A model generated the notes under the pieces. It was not told where the DNA came from, ran no database searches, and saw only the letters and a list, made by a program, of their open reading frames with translations. From NCBI GenBank assembly GCA_947652115.1, contig OX393568.1:3148460-3212459 (forward strand): a DNA stretch of 64,000 bases, given 5' to 3'. Source of the stretch: Blastomussa wellsi (lineage: Eukaryota; Cnidaria; Anthozoa; Scleractinia; Plerogyridae). How positions within the stretch are numbered: the first letter of the stretch is position 1; the number at the start of each line of letters is the position of its first letter. The position numbers were made by a program, and so were the translations under genes. Below, in pieces: positions 43,868-56,936 of the stretch.

Positions 43868-45185
43868 GTTTTCAATGTCACTGACTTTCTGATTTCAAAC
43901 GGGCACGGATGCAACAAGAACTATTGGCAAAACCGCAGCCAGGACTGTCCGTTGGGAGTTGTTTTCGGGTTCACAAAGCGAACAGCTGCCAAACAGGTTT
44001 TGCGAAAGTTATACAAATGCTCCCAAGAGCTTGTAGGTGCTATTGTTTTCAAACAGTTCTCGGTCGGGGGGAAATCTGTCCCAGAATCCAACCCGGTCGA
44101 TGGAGCTTCAGGTGCGTGCGTGTTGAGCGATCCAAAGCGTTCGATATCTCTCGACAATTTCCGTTTTCTTATCGGCCTTGACCTAACCTTGGACTCAGCA
44201 ACATATGTTCAATTGTTGATTCTTGCTTGCCAGCGTTTATACATGCATTAAGATTTTGGCGCCACAATTTAAAGTAGCTTCAGTAGTAGCGAGTGTGCAT
44301 CGTTTGTCAATACTTCCTGCTTGTATGAAGGGATTATAAAACGATTTCTTCCCCCCACATTTTGAAGTTCCCATCAAGCCATCAATTTTCTCAATCGACA
44401 GGAGAACCACATGTATTTCATTGCTATTCATTTGCACAATTTAAACACTAATATATTGACAGTTTAGGAACGCATCAGCTGGAAGATTGCAACTTTCGCA
44501 TATTTTTCCCATCAACCGCAAAAACACCGATCACTATCTTTGTAATTCAAAGCAAATCGAGTTCACTTGAGCTGATAAATCTTGCTTAATTTCCTGTGGC
44601 ATTGCAGTCGCGTTCCATTACGTTTCAAAAAGAAATGTCTCGAATGCCATGCAAGGAAAAATCTGTTTGGCTTGTGCGTGAACATTCTACTGCTTGTCAT
44701 CTGGAACAGCTTAGGAAATCTTACACGATAAACTAATAGGCCCGTGATAAACATTGTTTTCTTTAGTAAAATCTTAAAGATTTTTTTTTGCTATGGGTTT
44801 CCGTATTTGTCCCATCCGTTGGCATGTCACGTTCTCGAAAATTGGAGATTTTGGTGCACCTCATCCGGCCACCTGTGCTAAGACCTGAGGGAAAGTCAAA
44901 GCCTGATTTTATAAACATGTACACTGTACATCCCTGGCAAGCACACCGGAGGTACTTCATGAAAAATTGGGTGAGGGTGTGTAGAGCACTCCGGCTTATA
45001 CCACAGGAGAGAAGAATATAGTACCCCACAATCCAATAAGGCTTCTACAAATCAAAGTATCCGCTACCCATTTTCAAACTTGATCATGACCCAAAATTCG
45101 ATACATGTATCCCACTTTAGATCAGTCACTGACCAGGGAATAAGTGCATCAAATTCCAGATGCATTTAATTACTTCTCAAGTCTC
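43868..45185. other. 5' flank of HAND gene A
   Basis: An ORF at 43921-44157 (minus; MSRDIERFGSLNTHAPEAPS) lies just upstream of the gene in another frame with no good donor, so it was not joined. It could be 5' UTR or a missed exon. ORFs at 44763-45029 are unsupported. Confidence 0.3.
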
Positions 45186-45405
45186 GTAAAGGAGCTATAT
45201 CACGGTTTGTGACTTTTGAAAAATTTAGCCTAGATTGTTCAAAATTGTCTTTTGTAATCCGTCTAAATCTTTTCATCCGTAACCATCCTTGTTCCTGTTT
45301 GCTTTACTACCTCCTCTTTGGCGTTTTTCGGCCTTGGTAAATTACGGTTTTAGGTTTTAGACGATTTAAAGGTAATTTGGCTTGTCGCAAAGAAATGACT
45401 CAATA
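45186..45405 (+). repeat. Dispersed repeat, copy E of five
   Basis: TATCACGGTTTGTGAC, GAAAAATTTAGCCTAG, TTTTGTAATCCGTCTAAATC, CCATCCTTGTTCC, CTCTTTGGCGTTTTTCGG and GGTTTTAGGTTTTAGACG match copies B and D. Confidence 0.6.
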
Positions 45406-47341
45406 TATCGTAGCGTAGTAGTAGTTGTTTCTTAGAAGTGTACATAATCACGTACAAGAGTCCACAAAACATACCCTATTTCATACCCAAATGGGCAAAA
45501 TCTATACCCTATCATCAGCGTACTAATGGCTCTAAAACTTTTTTGGCTATGTAAGGGAATGCCACCCGCCCTGGTTGTTTATAAGACCACACCACTGCTG
45601 CAGCTGAGTATTTGAAATATGGGGAGGGATCGAGGAAAAGAGTTTTACATAAGCATGTCGCCACCGCAACTAAATACATTAAAGTCCGCGCGATCCAAAT
45701 CGACAGTTCACAGTGATATTTATTCGGGTAAATGACAGCTTAGAAACCACATGCACAACGTTTGGAGGTGTGAAATCCGAACATCTCTTTGCGAAAACGT
45801 CATGGCGACCGCGATGGCTTTTGATTGAGTACAATCGTCCGATTAGCCATGTTAGGGTACGAGAGGCAACAGATGGAGTCATAAAGCTCTCCGTCTTTCA
45901 GCATGTTTCCAGGTTTAATCCATTTTAATTTTGACACTAAATGTCCAAACTATTTTAGCTTTTCCATCATCGTTTGATATATATGACTAATTAATTTATA
46001 TTTGAGAGGAAACTTTGACCTTCGCTCGATTATTAGGAGCTTAGTCGAAACATGGGAGTGTATATAATTTGATCTTAATTAAACCTTCTGCAGCCCACGC
46101 GCGCGGCTCAATCCCTGGGCTCAATGTGTTGCTACTTGTGAAAGCTGCGCTTAAAGTCAATTTAGGAAATTAGAGACTGGAAAACAATTGCACGGAAAGA
46201 AATCTTCAGCAATTTTTTTTCCTTTTAAATTGAGCTTGCAAGTAAGAAAAAATTGAAAAAAAAAAACAAAGAACGTCCTGTTTGTGGTTTGACCTGAAGG
46301 GTAAAACCACTTTTTTCTAATTCCTCCAAATAATTGTTTCGTCTGTTGGTCTTTCTTGACATGTCACTTACATCAGCTAGTAATGAAACTGGAAAACCCT
46401 GGAACCCGAGTTATCAGAATCTTCAGTGCGTATAAAGTAAGGAATGTCCAATTTTGTGAACTCGGCCAGTCAGAGGCCACCTAAGCATAACACAGCTTGT
46501 TTAGATCTTTCTCAATCGAAGCCATAACTTTCTTGTCTGTTTGATTTGAAGGCAACTTTATGCATTATCATATTAAAGATGACTTCACTAGTGACTTAGC
46601 CTCTAAAAGAAACTTCTCAATAATAGCTTGGTTAGGTTGAATCATGTCAGGAGAGTAGTCATTGCTCCGCCTAAAAAAGAGAATGGATGATTAACGTGGT
46701 GCGGATTTAAGTGCATGGCAAACACGATTTTAAAATTAGATTTTATGTATGCTGAATTTAATACTTTACAGACTTTCACAAAACAGACTTTCACAAAAAC
46801 AGACTTTCACAAATATGGTCAGTTTAATTTGAAATGGGGCAGCTTTATCCAATTATGCATTTGTTGGTTAAGTCTGTATTTATGCCCTGGGGATATGGAT
46901 TCAAGCTTCTCCTCACACCTCCCATCTGCATTACACAACACTCGTGAATCAGTGCAAATGAAAACTTTTAACGTGTGAAAGACGTGTTTTTAGCATGGGA
47001 AGAGAACTTGTTAACAGATGAATGCTTCCCGCCCACGGAAAATCTGCAAATTACGCAACAGTTTAAATGGGTACAGCCTCTTTCAGCTATCAACATAGTT
47101 TGTCTGGGATAACCTTGCAGGGTTTCTGTCTGCCCGGAGGCTTAGAGATGTGTCGCCTATTTTTTTGCGTTCAAATCCACAAGAGTGTGCACAATTAGTT
47201 CAGATTTGTACACAAGCAAAATGAAGTAGGCCTTCAGACTACCGGACATGCAGAGGTGCGTTGATCAAATGAGTGGGTCGGAGTAATTCAGAATTTTGCA
47301 GTCCGCTAGTCTGCTGGATTACGTTTTCGTGACAATTCACA
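45406..47341. other. Gene-free stretch
   Basis: No supported exon. It includes a three-unit tandem repeat of ACAGACTTTCACAAA at 46768-46813. Confidence 0.4.
46768..46813. repeat. Three-copy minisatellite
   Basis: ACAGACTTTCACAAA occurs three times in direct tandem at a period of 15-16 bp. Confidence 0.85.
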
Positions 47342-48085
47342 TATTGGTACTTAATTTCGCGGGTCTTTAATTTCGCGTTTTTCGCGATTGTAAATAATTC
47401 GCGAAATTAAAGACCCGCAAAAAAATATACTCGCGAAATTTAAACACGCGAAATTTCATACCCATATAGGAAGTTCAAATCACAGAAAAAAATTGTTGAC
47501 TTGTAATAAGTAACTGATGGCCCAGAAAAATCGAACTGCTACCTGAAGATTCATTTGAAGATTATTTGCAATCAACAATGTTCAGATGAAACATTGCCTC
47601 GAACAACATACTGAGACAATGCGTATCCACGTTCTATAATACACATAAAAGTTAATTTTCAAATATGCGTTTTGCTTTTTCCAGTTGTTTATATTGAAGT
47701 TTTAAAAAGTTCGGACTTTTTGAAAAAGAAAATGAAATCGAGAACGCATCAATCGCGAAATTTGAAAAGAAGCGACTTCTTAAAACATTTAGCTATAAAA
47801 AATTGCGAAAATAATTTTCTTAAAAAAATTGAGAAATTTTTAAAAACGGTTAAAAAGTACAGGACGTTAAGACGTTCTCGGACGTCATTATCAGGTGAAA
47901 AAAGACATGGCAGTATAAATATTCTATAAATACAAGAAAAACAATAATTCATTAAGAATGAAGGTAACAAAAATATGCTACAAGCTAAAAAGAGAGTTTA
48001 GCACTAATGGAGTTACTATGAGTGTTAAGGCTAGGCCTCAGATCTGTCTCGCACACGCGAGTACCCGCGAAATTAAGTACCAATA
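47342..48085. mobile_element. 744-bp element with exact 23-bp terminal inverted repeats
   Basis: The left end begins TATTGGTACTTAATTTCG (47342-47364) and its exact inverse complement closes the unit at 48063-48085. Subterminal TTCGCG words repeat in both orientations (47395-47460). A Lys-rich ORF inside (47672-47929) shows no known domain. It is probably a non-autonomous DNA transposon. Confidence 0.75.
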
Positions 48086-48184
48086 AGGTATATCTTTGTC
48101 CCTCCAGTTTTGGGCTAATTAATGTCAATTATTACAAACTAGCTATGGTATATTGCATTTCCTGAGTTTTGATTGGTTTAAAGG

Positions 48185-48212
48185 CAATGGTATATGAGCT
48201 CACATACCATTG
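48185..48212. repeat. 28-bp near-perfect palindrome
   Basis: Halves CAATGGTATATGAG and CTCACATACCATTG are inverse complements with one mismatch and no loop. Confidence 0.85.
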
Positions 48213-48384
48213 ACCTACAAATATTGTGGGTGTACACGCAAAAGAATGCATTGGGGCGCCTCATCTCCTATCCAACGTGCGCTCGTGGGAAAAAAAATTG
48301 ATGCGCAGACGTTGCCGTGGAACTTTGAACCCCAACTTTATCAGGTACCAAATCATGTGATCAATGACTCGTGCATAGAGTAGT

Positions 48385-48545
48385 TTTCAATTGAGTATCG
48401 TAAAACAAAACACAGAGTAATAACTCTGGCCAATCAGAAAACAAATAAAACACAACGAATTCAGTGGGCCAATCAAAACTCGAAGCAAATTAAATACATG
48501 TAGCTGACGCGAAGCGCGGGAAAACGCGCGCGACGCGGCCGGGAG
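48385..48545 (-). repeat. Dispersed repeat shared with 15365-15510
   Basis: The minus strand reads GCGTTTTCCCGCGC, CTTCGAGTTTTGATTGG, CCACTGAATTCGTTGTG and TCTGATTGGCCAGAGT, in the same order as the plus-strand copy beside the T-box gene. Confidence 0.5.
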
Positions 48546-49499
48546 ATTTTTTTAAATCAATCACTACGCGTTGTAATACAAACGAATTGCTTTCGACACT
48601 TGAGTGGAAACTGCTTTGTATTAGTAGGCAAAAATTAATCTGAATTTTAGCACTTAATTAAGAGTTTTTTGGGCTTTTTAACTTACATTCGTGACCCCGA
48701 TTTCTGGAACACTCGATCTGATTTTTCAAAACTCCCGATAACTGGAATCGATATATGTAAATGTAGTTGCCCTGGGATTTGCTCCACTAAGTCGCAAAAT
48801 GCAATTTGTAATTGATTCCCCGAGCCCTCGATTTTTCGAACCAGCTATCGTCTCCCTTGATTCTAAGTTAATTCGTAAACACGTGATTCTACCGGCTGTA
48901 ATATTTTCATGATCATTGGAGGTGCTAACTTTGCAGTTACTGTAGCACAAGGGGTCCAGAAATAGATCAATCTTTGTCAAGATAGATGAAAGTGACGCGA
49001 AACATTTCTTCTTTCATGAAAAGGGTTATGCAAAAGTCGTAATCCACATGGGATTTGACCAAGTTCTTATCCATTTTTGCCAATAATTTTAAAGTAATCT
49101 TCTGCTTTGCAAAAAAATTGGAAGCGGCGCGCAAACACATCACCACGATTTACGGAATAGATATAAAAATTGAACAGAAATGCTGATAAAATTCTGAAAG
49201 AAAACGTGATTTCCGGATTATTTAATTAATTGTAAAGCACGTTTCTTATCATGAACACTAGAATCGCACATTGTATGTATCATGCGAATTGACAACTGAA
49301 TCAAAAATAAATCGTCGAATAAACACACCTTGGTCAGTTCCTATTTGGCGATTTTTCAATTAAAAGTGAGCAATCCACCGAGCCACACAGTTGATTATTA
49401 GATAAAAGAAACCCAGCTGAGTCAACTAAAATATCTTTTATTAATTTTAATAGCACGAATGATTTATTGATATTATCGGAGGCCTGTAATCATGAAAAT
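48546..49499. other. Gene-free stretch
   Basis: No exon or repeat recognised. The ORF at 48726-48980 is unsupported. Confidence 0.4.
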
Positions 49500-49779
49500 A
49501 TAGAGTGAAAAAGTGTGGTGTCACAAATATTTAAAGTTTTGAAATTATGGTATTCATTAAGATGTTCAGAAAGTACATGATGAAGAATGCCTACTTGCCA
49601 AAAATCTGCATCTTATCAAAATTACAAGGATTTGTATGGAGTCACTTACCTCCCAAATTGAAATAAGATGCTGATTTTTGGCAAGTAGGCATTCTTCATC
49701 ATGTACTTTCAGAATATCTCGGTAAATCCCATAATTTCATAAATTTAGTTTTTGTGACGTCATCACTTTACCACTCTAT
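49500..49779. mobile_element. 280-bp foldback element (complete copy)
   Basis: Ends ATAGAGTG and CACTCTAT are exact complements. Long internal arms pair, for example AGTACATGATGAAGAATGCC with GGCATTCTTCATCATGTACT and ACTTGCCAAAAATC with GATTTTTGGCAAGT. The central loop includes AAAATTACAAGGATTTGTAT. A half copy lies at 62560-62744. Confidence 0.85.
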
Positions 49780-49881
49780 TGTAACCAAATTACTTGGTAG
49801 GCTCATGAAGACCTAAGTTAATATAGTTATGATATTTTAAAAAAGGCTTAATAGTTCCATTGTTTTTTTTTTTCAAAAGTC

Positions 49882-50209
49882 TAAGGCCTACAACAGTTCG
49901 TACGTCGCATAACTTCCGTGTCGAATTCAATTCAAAGAATTAAATTCGGCAGAAATTGAACGCCTGATTCAAATGTCGAATTTCTGCCTTGTCGAATTTA
50001 ATTCAACAAGCCTCCGTTGAGTATCTTGGTCAGCCATTTTGGATACGTAACCCTAGTAACATTTTCCGTTGCGACATACACGGCAGTACGGTATCAATTC
50101 TGAATTAAGTTCGACACAAGTGCAACGTCTGAATCGACAGTCGCATTTCTGCCGGACTTAATTGAATTGAATTACACGGCAGAAATGCGACGGATGAACC
50201 GGGCCTAAG
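49882..50209. mobile_element. MITE-like inverted-repeat element
   Basis: The left end TAAGGCCTACAACAGTTCGT and the right end (minus strand) TTAGGCCCGGTTCATCCGTC share an imperfect inverted repeat followed by GTCGCAT on both sides. Internal GAATTCAATTC and GGCAGAAAT words recur in both orientations. Confidence 0.6.
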
Positions 50210-51392
50210 GTTTCGTAAACTCTCCTACTTTGAGGTCCACATTCCAGCCTGATTTATGCAACGAAAAAGCAGTGTTTTATAACTTCCCCTTAAATCATCT
50301 GGTCATATATATTGCGAAATCACATCGCTCGGCGTTTTCCGTGGTTTCCAGTGGTCTCTGTAAAGTTAAGGCAGTCGCATCATTTAAAGGCGTGATGTGT
50401 TGATTTAGCCCTCCAAATGCAAATCCGTATTTCTCCGTTTTGTTTTTCTTGATGGGTAAGCTGTCTGAGCGAAATGATATGGCGTGGGAAATCGTAGTAA
50501 AATCTCACCTTATTTTTTCTGGTGTCAGGTTGTTGCGGCTTCCTTCAGTTTTTGTTTTAGACTTAAAACTAATTCTATTTGAATCCAAAAAATTCTATGG
50601 ATTAGCCTTACTTGTATTGTTTACTATTTCTGAAAACTGACATCAAAAATCTCCGACACCGTTTCTGACAATAACACCTCTTTCCCAATCGATACCGTCG
50701 CTTACGAAATCCTCACTGTCAAAAATTCTAGTTGACTTATAAACTTTAGGTGTTTCCATTTAATTTTCTGTAAAATGAAACCTTTTTCACATAACTTAAA
50801 CCCTTTTTGTAGTAAAAAGTGGACGATGAAACACCATGACTGAATATTCTCTCAGCCAAGATAAACTCTTTGCTATAAAAAATTTACGCCGAGGTCTGAA
50901 AACGTTTTGTATGGTCATTTTTGAGGTGTCATGAATGAAATATGTTTACGTAGATCATGTCCCGTGAAACCTGGACTAGCACTCGCGGTCTCCACCGAAC
51001 GATACCTTTTAAAATTAAACGGAGAAATGAAATCACCACTTCTGTGCACATTAATTTGTCACAATCGCTCAAAAACACAAGGTGGTTTCTCACGTGAAAG
51101 CTGTTCTAAATTTCAAACTTTCTTTTTTTATGCACTCGAAGTCAGGATATGGAAGTTATTTCATACTAAAGGGGCGACAGTCATGTATGTAAGCTTGAAA
51201 GGGTTTAAAATAATGGCTTTGTCGCCTGCGTCGTTAAAATGCCGACCAAAGACCAATAATGGTCTTCAATTAAAGTGGCTAAGAAAAGTTTAAAGCTTCC
51301 CGTCTCTGGCATTCTATTGTAGCTAGGCCAATGATGCAGATGAAAAACATTTAGTGTAATCTTGAAGAGTATTTATCAGTAAACAGAGTCAG
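50210..51392. other. Gene-free stretch
   Basis: ORFs at 50440-50640 and 50931-51293 show no domain, signal peptide or splice support. Nothing else was seen. Confidence 0.35.
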
Positions 51393-51783
51393 GTCAAAAT
51401 GGAGGCAAACTCTGTTGCCATGGCAACATAAAAGAGGTAAAAACAACCCATATTTAACAATTTTGGGCTAATAACTTAAAAACTACTGGGTGACAGTTTT
51501 TGTTTTGAATATATTTTTGTTAGGTCATCTAAGGAACATTTCTGAAAATGTTTAAAAATTCTGTCAATAATTCAGAGCCACCTTGAATTTATGATAAATA
51601 ACGTAGCTCCGAAACCTGTTGGAATATTTTGTAAAATTGCAGAAATGTTCCTTTCATCGAACTAACAAAATTATCTAAAAAACAAAAACTTTCAGCAAGT
51701 AGTTTTCAAGTTATTTAGCCTGAAAAAGTCAAATATAGGGCATCTTTGATCACTTTTGACGTTGCCATGCAACGGATTTTGAC
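51393..51783. mobile_element. 391-bp foldback element
   Basis: Outer ends GTCAAAATGG and GGATTTTGAC, then GTTGCCATGGCAAC and GTTGCCATGCAAC, then TAAGGAACATTTCTG and CAGAAATGTTCCTTT pair across a centre near 51580. No ORF of note. Confidence 0.7.
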
Positions 51784-54700
51784 ATCACATGGGCATCAAT
51801 TTGTTCATTGATGAAATTTTCATACATTTATCCCAAAAGTTACCCTTCAGCATTATTGGTGTTGCTACAATAGAATACAGAAAACAGGGATGTGTAAACC
51901 AAAATTACTACGCAGAGAGGAGGCAATGGACCGATGTATGCTTGTTCTTCATTCTAGTCTCCTTGAGAAAATTATTGTAGACGTGCAGCTCGTTCTATCG
52001 TCCACCATATCATGTTTGGGCGAATTTTTTGAATGTTTTCAATTGCGTCTAGTTTTTGGTCATGCAAAACTACTTTGCAACTGATGAATGCTGGGTTGTC
52101 TTTTTCAAAGATTTTGTCTTGAAAAGTCAAAGACAGCTAACGGAAAAGCAGAATCAAGGCTTAAATTCTGTGAAAAAGCCACCAAAATAGGTTCAGATGT
52201 AATTCCTACGCATATCAGAAATAAATCGCGATTTCTCTTTTTTATCGTTCGAGTGGTAGACAGGGGTAATGGGATTAGCCCAATAGCTTCCGCTTAATAC
52301 GAAAATCACGCGAAAGAAAATTGACGGAACTGTTTTGCACGTCTCGAATATGCCATTAAAAATAATACTTTGTTGACAAGCAAGTCATTGCAAGTTCAAT
52401 GAATTATTTTTTATTTCGCATTTCGTTGAATTCCCTGTTTGTCGTGAGTTTGATATTGTCGGGTGTTCAAACAATGTATCGCGTAAACTCTTTGCCATCT
52501 TAAATACTTGACACAACGAAGCTTCTTATCTCGCTGAAAGATGGTTCTTCCACCGAATTATCAACACTGCATTCTCGTATACACTGTACAGAAACTCTAG
52601 TCAAGTAAAATACTGTTTTATTTCCGGATTTTGTTACTTCAAAGCGATAACGGTTTGCTGTTGTTGTGATTTCTTAACCCTGAAAAGCACTTAAATTTCC
52701 CTTTGGATTTCACGTTGATGGCTTACATTCTGTAATGGCGACGACATTTTTGTCAGTTCCTTTCAGCGTCCACCTCAGATAACCTTAATTCCTGGTCAAG
52801 ATCCAAGGTTATCAAAAAAAGGAAGAAAAAGGAGTAATTTATTTATTCCGTCAAAGCGGTGTATCTACCAGAAAATCGACATTTATCGTAACTGGGCATA
52901 TTTTTGAGTTCTTAACGTTTGCAAAAATTGACGTTGATACAAGCGAAAGAGGGAAATGATAAAGAAATGAAAGGCCAAAATTATTGACTGAACATCGTGC
53001 AACAATAGCATTAAGGTAAATCAAAATATTTCTGGACATAAGACTTAATTGCATGCGTAATAAAACTAGGAAAGAGAGTAGGCCGAGTCAGTCTTGTTTT
53101 TTAAGTTAATATCTTGATTAATATTAATCTTTTTGCACCACCCCGCTAAATAAATAAATACTGTATTTTTATGCAGAGTGGATGTTGTAATAAATACCCG
53201 TCTAAATCGGTGCGGACCGTTTTCGCAATGGAGACGCTTATGGAAAAATATGCACGCTAAACATTCCGAAAGTCTGACCTAAGAAATCAAAATTTGTACT
53301 CCAGGATACGAAAAAATTAACCCCAGATCGCAAGCAAGCTTTGGACGAGTGGCTTTTAGTTAACATCCAAGAGATGGTATTGATTTAGATTCCGAGATAA
53401 AAGAGTCATTGAGTTTTTGTCATTTTTATCAAATATTAAACATTCTTTGAAGTACTTCAGCGATATAAGTAATCGCAAACACATGTTCGGTAATGTGTTT
53501 TAAATGAGTTTGTGGGCGTTATCAATTATGTTAGATAAATGGTGATAATTAAGAAAACACAAATGAATTTTAACTGCACCCTGCTAGAAACAAACTCGCG
53601 CGCGAAGTTGTTGCAGAGGAAAGAAGACTACTGTGACACAATACAGTGACCAGTGTTATCCGGTTAAAGTGCTATTGATTTCACGTTTCATGAACAGCTG
53701 CAAGAAACGAGAAAGTTTCGCCAAGAATTCAACGTTATCTTTTTTTCGAAGCAGTGTCGTTCGAAACACTTAAAAGAGTTAACTTGCGGTTTAGCTGAAC
53801 AACAAAATAAATGTGTTCGCCTAAGTTCCCAGACTCAATCCTAAAATAGAGACATTTCAAAATATGGTTCTAATTTGTAGATAAAACTCTGGTATGTGAC
53901 CATTCAAACCAGATCTTATGAGCTGTACTTTTACGTACTTGTTTGTTTGTTTTTCAGTGGTTTTCAATTTTTTCTACCATTCTGTTTTTAAAAAAATTGA
54001 ACCTGGCCACCTTTCGGATTGAAAGGGTTAAAAATCTCGGATCACAGCTGCACGCAAATTGAAAGTAGGGACCTTACGTACGTTCAAACTTCACGTAAAA
54101 CTCGCCAAAATATGATTACTTTCACGCAAACAAGTCGGCGGTAAATCGGGTTGGATTGGTCAATATTTACGTCTGGAAAATAAACGCATTCAAAGAAATT
54201 ACCACTGCTTGTTGTTTGTTATTCTAAGAGTTCATAGGTGTACCAGAAACGGCGGCTCTTTTGATTTTGTCCTCCGACCGTTTGCTAAACACGGCTGAAA
54301 AACATGTGAACGAGACAATGAGAAAAGACAAAGTCAGACTTTCTCACGAGGACTTTTTTGTTTCTATCTCTTTGTAATTCAGACTTGACACGGCTGGCAT
54401 TGGAATTCAGTGACAAAGCTAGCTGTGACTTCCCAGCTAAAATTAGCTTATTAAAACAGTTTTCTTGCAAGAAAGGTAATGCATTATTAAACACATTTTT
54501 GAACAGGGTCGTGAAATAGGCAAAGAAAAGAACACAAAATAAAAGCGTTTTACTACATGCCATATATAATTTAAAATTTCCTCTTGAGGCGAAGGACGAA
54601 ATGTATATCAATACCCCTAAACATGTTGAGCAGTGTTTAAGTGCCAAGCGCAGGCTTAATTAGGTAGGCGAAAAAGGCTGACGAGGAAAGCTAAAATTGG

Positions 54701-55519
54701 CGAGTCTTACTGTAATTTAAATTTATCAGTTCTCGACCGTAAGTTTTAAACTACTCGACGCTACCACTGTAGAAATTACCACAATAGAATGAAATATATT
54801 CGCTGTATACTTTTACGTACCTATGCGAGTAGTCATACGTATATATAAAATTTTCATTCTCTTTGAGTCTTTTTTACCTTTTATCTTCGACATGTAACTT
54901 TTCCTATGGCATTTTATCAATTCAAATAGACACAGTGGACGCAACACTGTTAATAGGATTTGTATTTACCCACTTGATTTCGCTTGGCAACTTGCATTTT
55001 TGGTGCAACGTGACTTGATCGATTACAAAGGTAAAGACCGGAAGTTTTGATGAAATTACTATTTCTAGAACTTTGAATGAATGGTACTACCTTGCGTTTA
55101 AGTTCTGAAAGTAAATCAAAGTTAATTATACGAACAGGGTGTGTTTAGGAACTACCGTAATTCAGGAACAGAAATAACGTGTTGGTTGTACTCTGAGTTG
55201 AATAACACAAAGACGAGGGGCCTTGTGTTCTCCACTTCGAGTTTCACAACTGCTTCAGAATTTGTCGCCTGGTTGATTTTTAGTTCGAAAACTCGATATA
55301 TCGAACATCGCTTTCTTAATTACTCGATCTACAGCTAGCTAAAGATGCATTATGCCAGCTGAAGTAGAAGCTTCAAAGCCAGACTCCTTTAGAGTGATTG
55401 AAGCTTGAAAGTCCAATATGCAACAGGCACCAGAAAGTTCCTACAGTAAAACTTAGACTGTTGTTGAAATAAGTCGAATGGAGGAAGAAAAAGTTCGCAT
55501 AAAACGTATTTTGCAGTTT
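51784..55519. other. Gene-free stretch
   Basis: Several short ORFs (for example 54285-54647 minus, 52088-52297 plus) have no family resemblance. No repeat family was recognised. Confidence 0.35.
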
Positions 55520-55660
55520 TGCTCTTGAAACAGATTAGAGAAAGGATGGAAAGAGCGGGAAAGACCAGTTTTCGACAAGCTGCAAAACAACCGGCAGCAG
55601 TTACACTCTATTGTGGAGGAATTCTTCGTGCCTTGTGGAAGACCCGAAGAAGGCTGATGG
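55520..55660 (+). other. Short coding-like fragment, unknown
   Basis: After a possible acceptor (TTGCTCTTGAAACAG, ending at 55532) one frame reads RLEKGWKERERPVFDKLQNN, RQQLHSIVEEFFVPCGRPEE and then a stop. The amphipathic, charged composition resembles real protein. It is too short to assign and could be a transposon remnant or one exon of an unseen gene. Confidence 0.15.
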
Positions 55661-56936
55661 ATTTATACACCTCACTCCAAAATGGCCACTGATTTATGCA
55701 CATACAGATTCAGTGGCCCTTGTTGCCTCGTTCAAGATGAAATATTCTTTTTATTTTTGAGCTTGAAAGCGAGTCAAGAAGGGCTAATTTGAATTCCAAC
55801 AAAAGAATATTAAGATGGTAGCGACTTTGGAATAAGGCGTATTACGAGCGAGTGTTTGATCAAAGCTTTGGCCAATTTCTTTAAAATTTGGGTCTGTAAA
55901 CTGTAATTTTCCTACTGACTTCTGAAGCTCGACGTTCTGGCAGGCTCATGGCCGACGAATATTCGTTCAATTTTTTTTTGGAAAATCCAAATACCGTGAT
56001 AGAAAAAAAGAGACATCTCGTTGCAAAACGTGTAGTCCATAAATTCAGTTGCATTTGAGCTCTTGAAAACAAACATGACATTCCGTATAACCTTTCGGTT
56101 AGGAGAAATTAAAGTCGTGTAGTATATTTCCTACTTCCTATTAATCCTTAGGATTTAGCGATTTCCGAGTTTCTTAATCCTCTCGTTTCATTTTCCGGGC
56201 AACCTATAACTTACGTCTTGAACTAAAACAATTTATACCTGAGTGCAAGCTGCTGCACCTACCCAGCAAACAATGCTCCAAACATTGCATTCTTCTATAA
56301 GTTGAATCCCAGGAAATAATTCTACAGTTGTATCTCATTTGAAGCCAGCACCTTGGGTATATCAGTTTAAAATTTCGCTCGTTTGCTTTGAAATTCTTAG
56401 TGATGCAGCCTGAACTAACAAGCATTCCGTTTATTTGAATCTCTGTCCAATTTTATAAGCTTGTAATGTTTTCTATGGTATTAAAGCGAATCGCGCCTGA
56501 GACTTTCAAAAAATAAATTTATTTTAAGAATTTGAATTTATATCTCGCGATCGATTATATTGATTGATTCAGTTTGCTTCACGGCGTCAGAAAATATCCC
56601 CTAGCTGTACGTGTACAGTCTACAGAGAGCGTTCAGTTCTAAGTGAAACTCAAAATTGGATCATTAGGCGCTGTTATTTTTTAGAGGCGTCTGAAAATTG
56701 TATCAAACATAAATAAAGTACGCGAAGAGAGGTCCCACATCTCTCAAAAACGTTTTGTTTTGGGACGTTCCCGTTGCAGTCGCCGTTGTGGTTTGGCTCT
56801 AACAACCATCTGCAAACCATCAAGGTGTCTTACAAAGATTAGCACCACCATCAGAAAGCACAGCAAAACGCACTGCTGTTCGGAAAACTTCAATACATTT
56901 GAATGAATTTTTTAATAGAACACCTAAAATGCTGCT

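Noticed and set aside
43688..44251. 187-aa plus-strand ORF antisense to HAND gene A
   Set aside because: It is a shadow of the bHLH exon. Its sequence has no domain and the opposite strand is clearly coding.
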